A stretch of 64,000 bases of DNA from Sphingomonas sp. YR710 (GTDB taxonomy: Bacteria > Pseudomonadota > Alphaproteobacteria > Sphingomonadales > Sphingomonadaceae), in the NCBI RefSeq assembly GCF_900101455.1, contig NZ_FMZJ01000004.1, positions 220,856-284,855 of the forward strand, read 5' to 3'. How positions within the stretch are numbered: position 1 is the stretch's first letter; every line of letters begins with the position of its first letter. Positions 50,896 through 58,941 of this stretch are shown one piece after another. Under the pieces are notes generated by a model. The model made no database searches and had not been told where the DNA came from. It worked only from the letters and a program-made list of their open reading frames with translations. A program made the translations under genes and the position numbers.

Positions 50896-51464
50896 GACGC
50901 CGGCCATGCAAAGCCGACCGCACGCGCCGCCGCCAGATCGTCGGGCGTGTCGATATCATGCGCGAGGCCCGGGCGGCGAACGATCGCGCCTGTAGATCCG
51001 GCCGCTGCCCGATGCCGCGCGCAACTCCCCTCGCCGAACGCGAAGGCGAACGGCGCCGCGGAGGCAAGCGCTAGCGCGTTGGTCCCATCGTCGTGACGAT
51101 CGGGCGCAATCGCGACACCATCGGTGCCGGCGGCCGCGATCAGCGCTGCGATATCGTCGCTTTCGATCAGCGGCAGATCGCCATGGATGATGATCACCGG
51201 CGCTGCGATAACGGCACGGGCATCGGCCAGTTCGGCGTTCAGGCCGCGCCCTTTGTCGGCAAGCCAGCCATAAGCCGGATCGTCATGCGCGGTTTCCGAC
51301 AACACGAGCACCCGCCCGACCGAGGGCGACCGCACGAGCCGGTCGAGCACCCTTACCGCCAGATGATCGCTGAGCCGCTGGCGCTCATCCTGCGACAAAT
51401 GCTCGGCAAGGCGCGACTTGCGGTTCATGCCGCGCTTGATCGGAACGATAGCCGTCCAGATCAT
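50892..51464 (-). CDS. cofC: 2-phospho-L-lactate / phosphoenolpyruvate guanylyltransferase
   Basis: 190-aa nucleotidyltransferase (CofC/FbiD). Condenses a phospho-C3 acid with GTP to give the activated donor for F420 side-chain assembly. [21 protein letters not shown] is the nucleotide loop with the catalytic basic residues; [15 protein letters not shown] is the metal-binding Asp motif, and [16 protein letters not shown] the C-terminal one. In bacteria the acid is often phosphoenolpyruvate rather than phospholactate; the sequence alone does not decide. Start overlaps the cofD stop. Confidence 0.9.
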   Translation of the reverse strand: MIWTAIVPIKRGMNRKSRLAEHLSQDERQRLSDHLAVRVLDRLVRSPSVGRVLVLSETAHDDPAYGWLADKGRGLNAELADARAVIAAPVIIIHGDLPLIESDDIAALIAAAGTDGVAIAPDRHDDGTNALALASAAPFAFAFGEGSCARHRAAAGSTGAIVRRPGLAHDIDTPDDLAAARAVGFAWPAS

Positions 51465-52393
51465 CGCCTGCCGATCGCACGGGCGAGATCGAGCGCGGCC
51501 TGCGCCACGCGCCGGCGATCCGTGATGGTGGTCATCAGCGTATCGGTCCGCGCGACGGGAATGCCATTGCCAGGAGCCGCATCGCCCTCGTCGATCACCA
51601 GCCCGTCGAGAAGGCCCGCATAATGGGCGGCGATCGCATCATTGTCGGGCGTGATACCCAGCTCGGCCATCAGCTTGGCGGTCGGCCCTTTGACCGCCTT
51701 GCCGCCGATAATCGGCGATACCGCGATCACGGGCGCCCGCGCATCTCGCAGCGCCTCCCGCATGCCCGGCACCGCCAGCACCGGATCGACGCTGAGATAG
51801 GGATTGGAAGGCGCGATCAGGATCGCTTCGGCCTCGCCAATCGCATCGAGCACGCCCGGCGCCGGAACCGCTGCCTCGCTGCCTTCGAAGCGGATCCGCG
51901 ACACCGCCGGCACGCAGCGCCGCTCGACAAAGTAACGCTGGAATTCGAGCATGCCGACATCGGTATCGAGGCACGTCGCGACCGGATCGTCGCTCATCGG
52001 CAGCACGGTGAGGCCGATGCCCCAGGCCTTCGCGAAGTCGGCGGTAATCGCGCTTAGCCGATCGCCCTGCGCCAGCCGGTGCGATCGCAGCACATGGAGC
52101 GCCATGTCGCCATCGCCGAGCAGGAACCAGTCCTCGCCGCCCAGCGAGCGCAGCGCATCGAGGAATGCCCAGCTTTCGCCTTCGCGGCCCCAGCCCTGCG
52201 CCTTGTTGGCCTTGTCCGACAGCGTGTAGAGCAAGGTATCGATATCGGGCGAGATGTGCAGGCCGAGATGGCGGAAATCGTCGCCGGTATTGACGATCGC
52301 GGTGATGTCCGCCGGCGCCATCACCCCGGCCAGGCCGAGCACGAGCTTGGCCCCGCCAACACCGCCGGTCAGCACCACCACTTTGGCCGTCAT
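51461..52393 (-). CDS. cofD: CofD, phospho-C3-acid transferase of F420 synthesis
   Basis: 310 aa from ATG 52393, overlapping the cofE stop; upstream in-frame sequence only overlaps cofE. Transfers the activated lactyl-2-diphospho or enolpyruvyl group to the Fo deazaflavin. The N-terminus VVLTGGVGGAKLVLGLAG is the GDP-binding loop typical of CofD, followed by VNTGDDFRHLGLHISPDIDT, where Asp binds Mg. GWGREGESW and LAPSNPYLS-like LIAPSNPYLSVDPVL complete the family signature. Second of three coupled F420 genes. Confidence 0.94.
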   Translation of the reverse strand: MTAKVVVLTGGVGGAKLVLGLAGVMAPADITAIVNTGDDFRHLGLHISPDIDTLLYTLSDKANKAQGWGREGESWAFLDALRSLGGEDWFLLGDGDMALHVLRSHRLAQGDRLSAITADFAKAWGIGLTVLPMSDDPVATCLDTDVGMLEFQRYFVERRCVPAVSRIRFEGSEAAVPAPGVLDAIGEAEAILIAPSNPYLSVDPVLAVPGMREALRDARAPVIAVSPIIGGKAVKGPTAKLMAELGITPDNDAIAAHYAGLLDGLVIDEGDAAPGNGIPVARTDTLMTTITDRRRVAQAALDLARAIGRR

Positions 52394-53157
52394 CGAAACA
52401 GATCCTCGTCGAGGTTGCGCACCAGCGCAGAGGCTGGGGAGGCAGGCCCCGCCAGCGGATAGCCGCGCACCAGCACCGCAGGGATGCTCTCCGCCCCCTC
52501 GCCCGCCGCCAGCCCGGCCGCCGTCGCGATCATGTCGCCCAATGCGATCTGGGTGACCTCGAGCCGCCGCCCATCGCGATCGAGATCGCCGCGCCGATCG
52601 ATCAGCGACGGCAACCCGCTCGCCCCGATCGCCACGCTGACGACACCGTAGCGCCACGGCCGCCCGAAACTGTCCGAAATCAGCACGGCCGGCCCCTGCC
52701 CTTCGGAACCTGCCAGCGCTGCCGCGATCCGCGCGGCCGATGCATCGGGGTCGATCGGCAACAACAGCACGCGCTCTTCATTGCCGGGGCCGATATTGGA
52801 CCGGTCGATCCCGGCATTGGCCATTACCAGACCGAGCTTGTGCCGCGTTATCAAAACATTGGGCACAGCACGCAACACCGCGCTCGATTCCGCGAGCACC
52901 AACTCGACCAGCCGTGGATCCTTGCGGGTGATCGCGGCCACCCGCTCCGCTTCCGCACCCGGCGTTACCTCGGCGAGACTGACGAAGCGCCCCTCGGACT
53001 TGGAGACGATCTTCTGCGTGACCACCAATATGTCGCCGGTGCGATGGACGATGCCCTGCGCATCCATCGCGGCAGCAAGCAAGGCCGACAGATCGGTGCC
53101 TGGCAGCACCTCGCAGATGCCGCCAAGCGGTACGATCTCAATCATCGCTTGCCCCAT
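52390..53157 (-). CDS. cofE: Coenzyme F420-0:L-glutamate ligase
   Basis: 255 aa from ATG 53157; a TTG at 53163 and ATG 53145 are alternatives, and GGAAG upstream favours 53157. Adds L-glutamate units to F420-0 with GTP. Landmarks are IVPLGGICEVLPGTDLSALL, TGDILVVTQKIVSKSEGR (nucleotide and metal site) and the C-terminal SDSFGRPWRYGVVSVAIGASG. The protein lacks the extra C-terminal nitroreductase-like domain of mycobacterial FbiB. First gene of cofE-cofD-cofC-DUF1289. The Fo synthase genes (cofG/cofH or fbiC) are not in the window. Confidence 0.94.
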   Translation of the reverse strand: MGQAMIEIVPLGGICEVLPGTDLSALLAAAMDAQGIVHRTGDILVVTQKIVSKSEGRFVSLAEVTPGAEAERVAAITRKDPRLVELVLAESSAVLRAVPNVLITRHKLGLVMANAGIDRSNIGPGNEERVLLLPIDPDASAARIAAALAGSEGQGPAVLISDSFGRPWRYGVVSVAIGASGLPSLIDRRGDLDRDGRRLEVTQIALGDMIATAAGLAAGEGAESIPAVLVRGYPLAGPASPASALVRNLDEDLFR

Positions 53158-53270
53158 GCTCAATCTTCCGCATCATGGGCGCGTCCCTGTGCTGCGGAGG
53201 GGGCGTGCGTCAACCTTTTAAGTGGCGGCGAATTCCAGCAATCGGCTCGTTAACAAGCGCTATCGCAACC

Positions 53271-53690
53271 TTAAAGACGTTTGCTAAGAAAGAAGCGCCG
53301 ACTGCCGACCGGATGGTCTTCGAGCGTACCGAACACGCTGAATCCAAGCTTTTCGTAAAAGCCGCGTGCCTGAAAGGCGAACGTATCGAGCCAGATCCCG
53401 CAGCAGCCTCGCGCACGCGCGACGCGCTCCGCCTCCCGCATGAGGGCCGTGCCGAGATCCTGGCCGCGCGACGCTTCGGGAACCGCCAGGAATTCGACGA
53501 ACAGCCAATCATAAGCGGTCTTCCCCCAGAGCCCGCCGACCGTCTCTCCGTCATCATTGGTAAGCAGGATGGCAACCGGCTCCACGCGGGGCGGACCCGC
53601 ACGGCTTTCATTATAAGCGCGCAGCGGTGCCAGCACAGCCTCGCGATCTTCGGCGGAAGGGTTTTCGGGGATCGAGATAGTGAGCGCCAT
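53271..53690 (-). CDS. GNAT-family N-acetyltransferase
   Basis: 139 aa from ATG 53690. The upstream in-frame extension to 53768 has no protein character. The acetyl-CoA loop is VPEASRGQDLGTALMREAE near residue 70, followed by IWLDTFAFQARGFYEKLGF, the usual C-terminal half of this family. Substrate unknown. It sits alone between the F420 operon and the methyltransferase, with 107 nt upstream of cofE. Confidence 0.87.
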   Translation of the reverse strand: MALTISIPENPSAEDREAVLAPLRAYNESRAGPPRVEPVAILLTNDDGETVGGLWGKTAYDWLFVEFLAVPEASRGQDLGTALMREAERVARARGCCGIWLDTFAFQARGFYEKLGFSVFGTLEDHPVGSRRFFLSKRL

Positions 53691-53848
53691 ACTCCATCCG
53701 TAGCCAGCCTGAGCGCGGACGCAATCGTTTCGGCAATTGGCCGAGCCATACCGCGCATTCGCTCGCATGACATGAACGTGGATATGTCCTAGCCATCACC
53801 CATAGCCGGCGCGCGCCCACCAATGCGCCTGACGGGAAAGGATATGGC

Positions 53849-54538
53849 ATGCTCGCGGTTCGGAACCGGACGGAAGAGCAGATGGACGCCGCGGATATAG
53901 ATCCGGCAACCTATTCGCTCGTGCTAAGCGATCTCGCCCGCGTCAATCGCTGGACCTTCACCGCACACCCAACAATCCGTTACCTTGAAAGGGCGGCCGC
54001 GGGTTTGAAGCACTTCCGGTTGCTCGATGTCGGCTTCGGCGCGGGCGACATGCTGCGCGCCATTGCGCGATGGTCCCGAAAGCGCGGGATCGACGCCGAA
54101 CTGATCGGCGTCGATCTCAATCCCCGCAGCGCAGAAATCGCCCGCGCCGCGACGCCGGCCAACCTCGATATAAATTATCGAACGGGGGACTATCGCGCGC
54201 TGGCGCAGGGTCAGGACTTTATCGTCAGCAGCCAGGTCGCCCATCACATGACCGACGATCAGCTAAGGGATTTCCTCCGCCACATGGAAGAGGAAGCGAA
54301 GCGCGGCTGGTTGATATCCGACCTGCATCGCCATGGCTTCGCTTATGCCGGCTTCCCGCTGCTCGCCCGCCTGATGGGCGTTCATCGCATCGTCCGGGAA
54401 GATGGCAGGCTCTCAATCGCACGATCATTCCGTCCGCACGAGTGGCTGCAAATCGTCGCGGACGCCGGAGTGCCGCCGGACAGCGTCTCGATCGTCCGCC
54501 GCTTTCCGTTCAGGCTGAGCGTCGAGCGTCTCCGCTAA
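53849..54538 (+). CDS. SAM-dependent methyltransferase, class I
   Basis: 229 aa; AAAGGA upstream supports ATG 53849. SAM motif I is LLDVGFGAGDMLRAIARW (about residues 57-74), with LIGVDLNPRSAEIA as the acidic strand-2 motif and SSQVAHHMTDDQLRDFL as the post-II region. Homologues with this pattern are frequently neighbours of type III polyketide synthases and flavin oxidoreductases in Alphaproteobacteria; no such partner is present here, so the substrate stays unknown. Confidence 0.87.
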   Translation: MLAVRNRTEEQMDAADIDPATYSLVLSDLARVNRWTFTAHPTIRYLERAAAGLKHFRLLDVGFGAGDMLRAIARWSRKRGIDAELIGVDLNPRSAEIARAATPANLDINYRTGDYRALAQGQDFIVSSQVAHHMTDDQLRDFLRHMEEEAKRGWLISDLHRHGFAYAGFPLLARLMGVHRIVREDGRLSIARSFRPHEWLQIVADAGVPPDSVSIVRRFPFRLSVERLR

Positions 54539-54545
54539 TCTACCG

Positions 54546-54564
54546 CGGCCGTCAGGGGCGGCCG
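54546..54564. terminator. Possible hairpin between convergent genes
   Basis: CGGCCG (54546-54551) and CGGCCG (54559-54564) can pair around a 7-nt loop in the 50-nt gap between the convergent methyltransferase and SDR genes; an alternative GGGGC/GCCCC pairing overlaps it. There is no T-run, so it would be an imperfect terminator at best. Confidence 0.3.
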
Positions 54565-54588
54565 GAGCCCCCCCCTTGAGCCAGACGC

Positions 54589-55488
54589 TTAAGAAGCGCC
54601 CACGCCCACATGCACCGCCGCGCTCATGTCCATGATCGTATCAAGATTTCCGGCGATGTCTTCGATCGTCAGATTGTCGCTGCTGATGCCGGCATTCTGC
54701 ATGAAGGCAACACGCATCACCTGCCCGCCACCGCTGACGAGCATCTTGCCATTCAGCGGGCAGGACTCATGCGCCAGATAGACCGCCGCCGGCGAACAGA
54801 GTTCGGGCGGGAACATCTGGCTGACGCGCACGAAGTTTTCCGCGGGCCGTTGATTGACGTGCGACAGCACCTCCGGCGAAGACATTCGGCTCGAGACGCG
54901 TGGCGCGATACCGTTGGCGCTGATGCCATATTTCGGCCCCTCGGCCGCAAGCGCCAGCGTCAGGCCGATGACGCCGCCTTTGGCGCCGCCATACGCCGTC
55001 TGCATGTTGAGCATGCCCATCGCGCCTTCGGACAAGGTATTCACGATCCGCCCGCCGCCATTCTTGACGAAATAGCCCCAAGCCGCCTGCGAGACGAACA
55101 CGGTTCCCAGATAATGCACGTCGAGCATGCGCCGAAAATCGCCGGCCACATGGTCTTCGAACAGCTCCGGTGCCGCGATTCCGGCATTGTTGATGACGGC
55201 GTCAAGCCGACCGAAACTATCGAGCGCCGCCTCGACCATGGCGGCGGCACCCTTCTCCTCGCTGACCGATTCGTAGCTTGCAACAGCTTCGCCGCCAGCC
55301 GCCTTTATCTCATTGACCACTTCGTCGGCAGGACCGTTCGAATGGCCAGATCCATCCATCGCCACGCCGGGATCGGCCACGACGACCTTTGCACCACGCG
55401 AAGCCAGCAACAGCGCATGCGTGCGCCCAGCTCCCCGGCCCGCACCGGTGACAAGCACCACTTTCCCATCAAACCGCAATTCCGTCAT
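54589..55488 (-). CDS. SDR, MFE-2/17beta-HSD4-like 3-hydroxyacyl dehydrogenase type
   Basis: 299 aa, longer than a classical SDR. TGAGRGAGRTHALLLASRG is the cofactor loop. The insertion DGSGHSNGPADEVVNEIKAAGG after strand 2 is characteristic of the dehydrogenase domain of multifunctional beta-oxidation enzymes. Active site: S in NTLSEGAMG and YGGAK. GGAGAGAGATCA precedes ATG 55488. It probably oxidises a hydroxyacyl-CoA or a cyclic alcohol. Downstream member of a two-SDR operon at the left end of the catabolic island. Confidence 0.88.
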   Translation of the reverse strand: MTELRFDGKVVLVTGAGRGAGRTHALLLASRGAKVVVADPGVAMDGSGHSNGPADEVVNEIKAAGGEAVASYESVSEEKGAAAMVEAALDSFGRLDAVINNAGIAAPELFEDHVAGDFRRMLDVHYLGTVFVSQAAWGYFVKNGGGRIVNTLSEGAMGMLNMQTAYGGAKGGVIGLTLALAAEGPKYGISANGIAPRVSSRMSSPEVLSHVNQRPAENFVRVSQMFPPELCSPAAVYLAHESCPLNGKMLVSGGGQVMRVAFMQNAGISSDNLTIEDIAGNLDTIMDMSAAVHVGVGAS

Positions 55489-55520
55489 TGATCTCTCTCC
55501 GATATATTTGGTTGCAACAT

Positions 55521-56276
55521 TCAGCGGGCCATGAACCCGCCATCGACGATGATCGACTGGCCGGTGATGAAGGAGGCGTCTTCCGAAGCGAGAAACGCCG
55601 CGACCTTGCCGATTTCGTGCGCCTCGCCCCAGCGGTTCATCGGCACCTGGAGCCTTTGTGTGATCAGCCGATCACCACCATCCTTGGCCTCATACAACGG
55701 CCGGGTGAGTTCGGTTTTTATGTAGCCCGGGCAGATCGCGTTCACCCGGATGTTCTTTTTGCCGTTGGCAATGGCCAATGTCTTCGTAATTCCGATGACG
55801 CCATGCTTGGCGGCAGGATAGCCCGTTCCCTCAGGCACCTTGGCCATCGAACCCGTGACGCCAGACAAGGAGGCGATGTTGATGATCGAGCCACCACCAT
55901 TCTTTTCCATTTCCGGGAGCGCATGACGGCAGCCATAATAAGGCGCCTTCAAATACATATCGATCTGGTGATGCCAACCGGCCTCGTCGGCTTCGGTCGG
56001 ACCTCCGGCGCTGTTCACCAAAATATCAAGCTTGCCATATTCGCGCACCGTCGCGTCCACGGCCGCCTTCACCGCGGACTCGTCCATCGCATTGGTGTTG
56101 ACAAACATGCCGGCTCCGCCGGCTGCACGGATACCCGCCAGCGTATCTTCCGCCCCGCGCTCGTTGATGTCCGCAATCACCACTTTTGCGCCTTCAGCGG
56201 CGCAAGCTTCGGCGCACGCCCGCCCCAAGCCCGATGATCCACCGACCACCAGAGCAACCTTGTCCCGCAGCTTCAT
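55521..56276 (-). CDS. Short-chain dehydrogenase/reductase
   Basis: 251-aa classical SDR. VGGSSGLGRA is the cofactor loop, followed by VVIADINERGAEDT (acidic residue after strand 2, favouring NAD+), NSAGG, the catalytic Ser in NIASLSGVTG, and YPAAK. The C-terminus SFITGQSIIVDGGFMAR is standard. It is the promoter-proximal gene of the leftward pair (32-nt gap to the next SDR) and is divergent from the TauD-family dioxygenase, sharing a 240-nt control region with it. Confidence 0.92.
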   Translation of the reverse strand: MKLRDKVALVVGGSSGLGRACAEACAAEGAKVVIADINERGAEDTLAGIRAAGGAGMFVNTNAMDESAVKAAVDATVREYGKLDILVNSAGGPTEADEAGWHHQIDMYLKAPYYGCRHALPEMEKNGGGSIINIASLSGVTGSMAKVPEGTGYPAAKHGVIGITKTLAIANGKKNIRVNAICPGYIKTELTRPLYEAKDGGDRLITQRLQVPMNRWGEAHEIGKVAAFLASEDASFITGQSIIVDGGFMAR

Positions 56277-56362
56277 CGCGCTCTCCCTAGAAAATATCCC
56301 TCAGACTTGCTTGATCATGTCCGTCACCACAACCTTCGCTTGACATACCAGTCATTGCAAGC

Positions 56363-56382
56363 GCTATAATAGCAGCTGCTAT
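56363..56382. promoter_or_regulatory. Nested palindromes, candidate operator of the catabolic island
   Basis: GCTATAATAGC (56363-56373, arms GCTAT/ATAGC around one base) overlaps ATAGCAGCTGCTAT in part: the self-complementary 14-mer ATAGCAGCTGCTAT spans 56369-56382. Three half-sites of the same pentamer thus fall within 20 nt. It lies in the SDR/dioxygenase divergent gap, 86 nt upstream of the SDR start and 134 nt before the dioxygenase. A dimeric repressor or activator site is plausible. Confidence 0.5.
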
Positions 56383-56516
56383 GATGCTTTTCGCGGTCGA
56401 GAGTGGACGTGCAGGAAGTTCTGCAGTCGTTTGCCTTCAGCGTCGGCGTTTCGCGTTCGAAGGCTGCGTAATCATCGGCTGCATTGCGCAAAGTTTATAA
56501 TAGAGAGGATCATGCC

Positions 56517-57383
56517 ATGGCTGAACTGGAAGTCCGCGATCTTACCCCTTTGTTCGGCGCCGAAATCATCGGTTTCGAACCCAAATTGCCGCTCGATGAT
56601 GCAACGCTCCAAAAATTGCGCACGCTGTTCAACGAAAAGGGCATGCTCGTCTTTCGCAACCTCGAAACGGACAAAGATTTTCAAACCTATCTTTCGTACG
56701 CATTGATCGAAAAAGAGCCACCGGCGGTCGACCCGACGGTGAATCCGAAGCGCGAATCGGTCGTGTCCAACAAGGTCGAGAACGCCATCGCGCCGGTCGG
56801 GCGTCTGTTGTTCCACTCGGATATGATGTGGAGCAAGGATATCCTTGAGCTCCTTTCGCTCTACGGCCTTGAGGTCGAGCAGCCGGCAACCCCCACCATG
56901 TTTGTCAGTGCCACACATGCCTGGAAGACGTTGCCGGCCGATCTGCGCGCGCGCGTCGAAGGCCGCTTTGCGGAGCATGTCCACGATCTCAGCTATGAAC
57001 GGTCGGGCGGCGATGCCGACGTGCTGACCGCAAAGTTTCAGGACGATGATTCGGTCAAGCTGCCTATCGCCTATCGTCACCCGCGCACCGGGGAAACCTT
57101 GCTGTATATCTGCCAGCAGATGACGAGCGGCATCGCGGATCTTCCCAAGGCCGAAAGCGATGAATTGCTGGAGGCGCTGTTCGACCACCTCTACAATTCA
57201 CAGCCGGTGTTCGAGCATCATTGGCGGAAGGGTGATCTGGTGGTTTGGGACAATCTGGCGCTTCAGCATGCCCGCCCGAACGTCGTGGCGGTGGGGCCGG
57301 CCCGTACCTTGCGCAAGACCTTCGCGCCGATGCCCGAATCCTTCAAGACCAGGACACCGCAATTCGCGCAAGCCGGTGCCTGA
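56517..57383 (+). CDS. TauD/TfdA-family Fe(II)/2-oxoglutarate dioxygenase
   Basis: 288 aa from ATG 56517; AGAGAGGA lies about 8 nt before it. The iron facial triad is H100 and D102 (LLFHSDMMWS) and H251 (ALQHARPNV), with R263 or R266 for 2-oxoglutarate. The family hydroxylates a carbon next to O, S or N, often cleaving an ether or C-S bond (TfdA, TauD); related SDR-linked members also attack cyclic substrates. The substrate here is unknown. A GC-rich hairpin follows at 57416-57439. Confidence 0.92.
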   Translation: MAELEVRDLTPLFGAEIIGFEPKLPLDDATLQKLRTLFNEKGMLVFRNLETDKDFQTYLSYALIEKEPPAVDPTVNPKRESVVSNKVENAIAPVGRLLFHSDMMWSKDILELLSLYGLEVEQPATPTMFVSATHAWKTLPADLRARVEGRFAEHVHDLSYERSGGDADVLTAKFQDDDSVKLPIAYRHPRTGETLLYICQQMTSGIADLPKAESDELLEALFDHLYNSQPVFEHHWRKGDLVVWDNLALQHARPNVVAVGPARTLRKTFAPMPESFKTRTPQFAQAGA

Positions 57384-57415
57384 GTAACCCGGCCGGCGGC
57401 GACCGACATGGTCAG

Positions 57416-57439
57416 GGGCTTCGTTCATCGGCGAAGCCC
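57416..57439 (+). terminator. Hairpin after the dioxygenase gene
   Basis: GGGCTTCG (57416-57423) pairs perfectly with CGAAGCCC (57432-57439) around an 8-nt loop, 33 nt after the dioxygenase stop. The following sequence TTACGCC is not T-rich, so termination would be weak or factor-assisted. Confidence 0.4.
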
Positions 57440-57529
57440 TTACGCCGGTCGTAAACCGCGAGCCGCTTCCAGCGAGAAGCTCGACCGTCGGCAACACATT
57501 AAGCCTGCGGGCAGGGCAACTTCTCCCTA

Positions 57530-57537
57530 GCTATAGC
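57530..57537. promoter_or_regulatory. GCTATAGC palindrome before the MFS gene
   Basis: An 8-nt perfect palindrome, GCTATAGC, 33 nt before the MFS start. It consists of overlapping copies of the same GCTAT/ATAGC half-site found in the SDR/dioxygenase gap and before the P450. The short length means chance cannot be excluded. Confidence 0.3.
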
Positions 57538-57569
57538 CTTATCCCGTTCCCAAGGTAGAAGGGCGGCCT

Positions 57570-58871
57570 ATGAGCAGCCTAGAACGAAAAGGATGGGAGA
57601 TGACGCCGTACTTCAATGAGCTGCGCCGCGGATGGCGCCCGCTGGCGGCGGTTGTCATCGGTCTTTCGACCGGGCTAATGATTATCAGCTACGTCATCGG
57701 CATCATGGGCCCCTATCTGATCGGGGAATTCGGCTGGTCGAAATCGGAACTCGCCCTAGTCGGATCGCTCGCCCTCGGTGCCGTATTGGTCTTCCCGTTC
57801 GTCGGGCGGCTTACCGACGTCCTCGGCGTGCGCAAGACCGCCGCGGTCGGGGTCGTCGCGTGTCCGCTCCTCTTCCTGGGGCTAACGACCGTTGCCGACA
57901 TTCGCACATATGCGATCCTATATGCCTTGCAGACCGCGGTGCTCGCGACGACGACGCCACCCGTCTATTGCCGGCTCATCATGCAGCATTTCAAGCGCGC
58001 GCGCGGATTGGCGCTTGGTATCGCAGCCTCCGGCCCGGCAGTAACCGTGGCGATCGGTGGGCCATTGCTCAACAATTTCGTCGCCGATCACGGCTGGCGA
58101 GCCGGCTACCTGGCCATGGCCATCTTCACCGGCGTCATGGGTGTCGTATCGCTTTTGCTCATTCCAAAGGAACGTGAGGAACTCGTAGCGAAAGCGAAGC
58201 CCAGCGCCGCAAAAAAGGATTATGGCACGATTTTTCGGACGCCGGCGTTCTGGATCATCTTCGTTGCGATCCTGCTGTGCAACCTCCCGCAAACCGTGAT
58301 GATGTCCCAGCTCAACCTGGTGCTCGCCGAAAATGGGGCATCGGGCAAAGCCGCTTCGCTCATGATTTCTGCTTACGCGTCCGGCACGCTCCTCGGTCGG
58401 CTCGTGAGTGGTGTCGCACTCGATCGTTTCCCCGCTCCGCTGGTCGCGACGGTCGGAATGGCGCTGTCGGGCCTTGGCTTGCTCCTCATCGCCTCGGGCC
58501 TGGACTCCCGGCCATTATTGTTCATTTCCGTGCTTGTATTCGGCCTCTCGGTTGGCGCCGAAGGCGACGTGATGGCCTATCTCGTGGTCCGCAACTTCGG
58601 CATACGTGTCTATAGCACTGTCCACGGCATGCTCGCGGCAACCGTCGCGATCGCAGCGGTGGTGGGCGCCGTTGTCGTCAGCATAATGCTGAAGATCTAT
58701 CTGGTCTTTGCACCGTTCCTGTTTCTCAGCGGCGTACTTGCGCTGATCGGCGGGGCCATGTTCCTGCTGCTCCCGCGCAACCCGAAAGTTGATGACAGCT
58801 TCGCAGAAGATGAAACCGACCCAGCCGGCACCCCCGTTCCGCGTGTCGCTCCGCTGACCGCGCAAAGCTGA
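57570..58871 (+). CDS. MFS transporter
   Basis: 433 aa, 12 predicted helices. AGAAGGGCGG before ATG 57570 supports this start; ATG 57600 is possible. Helix 1 is AAVVIGLSTGLMIISYVIG and the loop 2-3 motif reads GRLTDVLGVRKTAAVG, a typical MFS motif A with Asp and Arg. The central cytosolic loop is near residue 200 (PKEREELVAKAKPSAAKKDYG). The architecture resembles monocarboxylate or oxalate/formate-type carriers. It probably imports the substrate of the surrounding catabolic genes. Confidence 0.93.
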   Translation: MSSLERKGWEMTPYFNELRRGWRPLAAVVIGLSTGLMIISYVIGIMGPYLIGEFGWSKSELALVGSLALGAVLVFPFVGRLTDVLGVRKTAAVGVVACPLLFLGLTTVADIRTYAILYALQTAVLATTTPPVYCRLIMQHFKRARGLALGIAASGPAVTVAIGGPLLNNFVADHGWRAGYLAMAIFTGVMGVVSLLLIPKEREELVAKAKPSAAKKDYGTIFRTPAFWIIFVAILLCNLPQTVMMSQLNLVLAENGASGKAASLMISAYASGTLLGRLVSGVALDRFPAPLVATVGMALSGLGLLLIASGLDSRPLLFISVLVFGLSVGAEGDVMAYLVVRNFGIRVYSTVHGMLAATVAIAAVVGAVVVSIMLKIYLVFAPFLFLSGVLALIGGAMFLLLPRNPKVDDSFAEDETDPAGTPVPRVAPLTAQS

Positions 58872-58897
58872 GCGTCACGCCAACACTCGAATCCACT

Positions 58898-58928
58898 CCA
58901 CAGGGACCGCCTCTGCCGGTCCCTGTGG
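58898..58928. terminator. Strong hairpin between the convergent MFS and P450 genes
   Basis: CCACAGGGACCG (58898-58909) and CGGTCCCTGTGG (58917-58928) form a perfect 12-bp stem with a 7-nt loop, followed on the plus strand by AACGTTTTAATT. It starts 27 nt after the MFS stop and 14 nt from the P450 stop on the other strand. Position between convergent genes and stem quality make it the clearest terminator in the window; it may serve both directions. Confidence 0.75.
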
Positions 58929-58941
58929 AACGTTTTAATTC

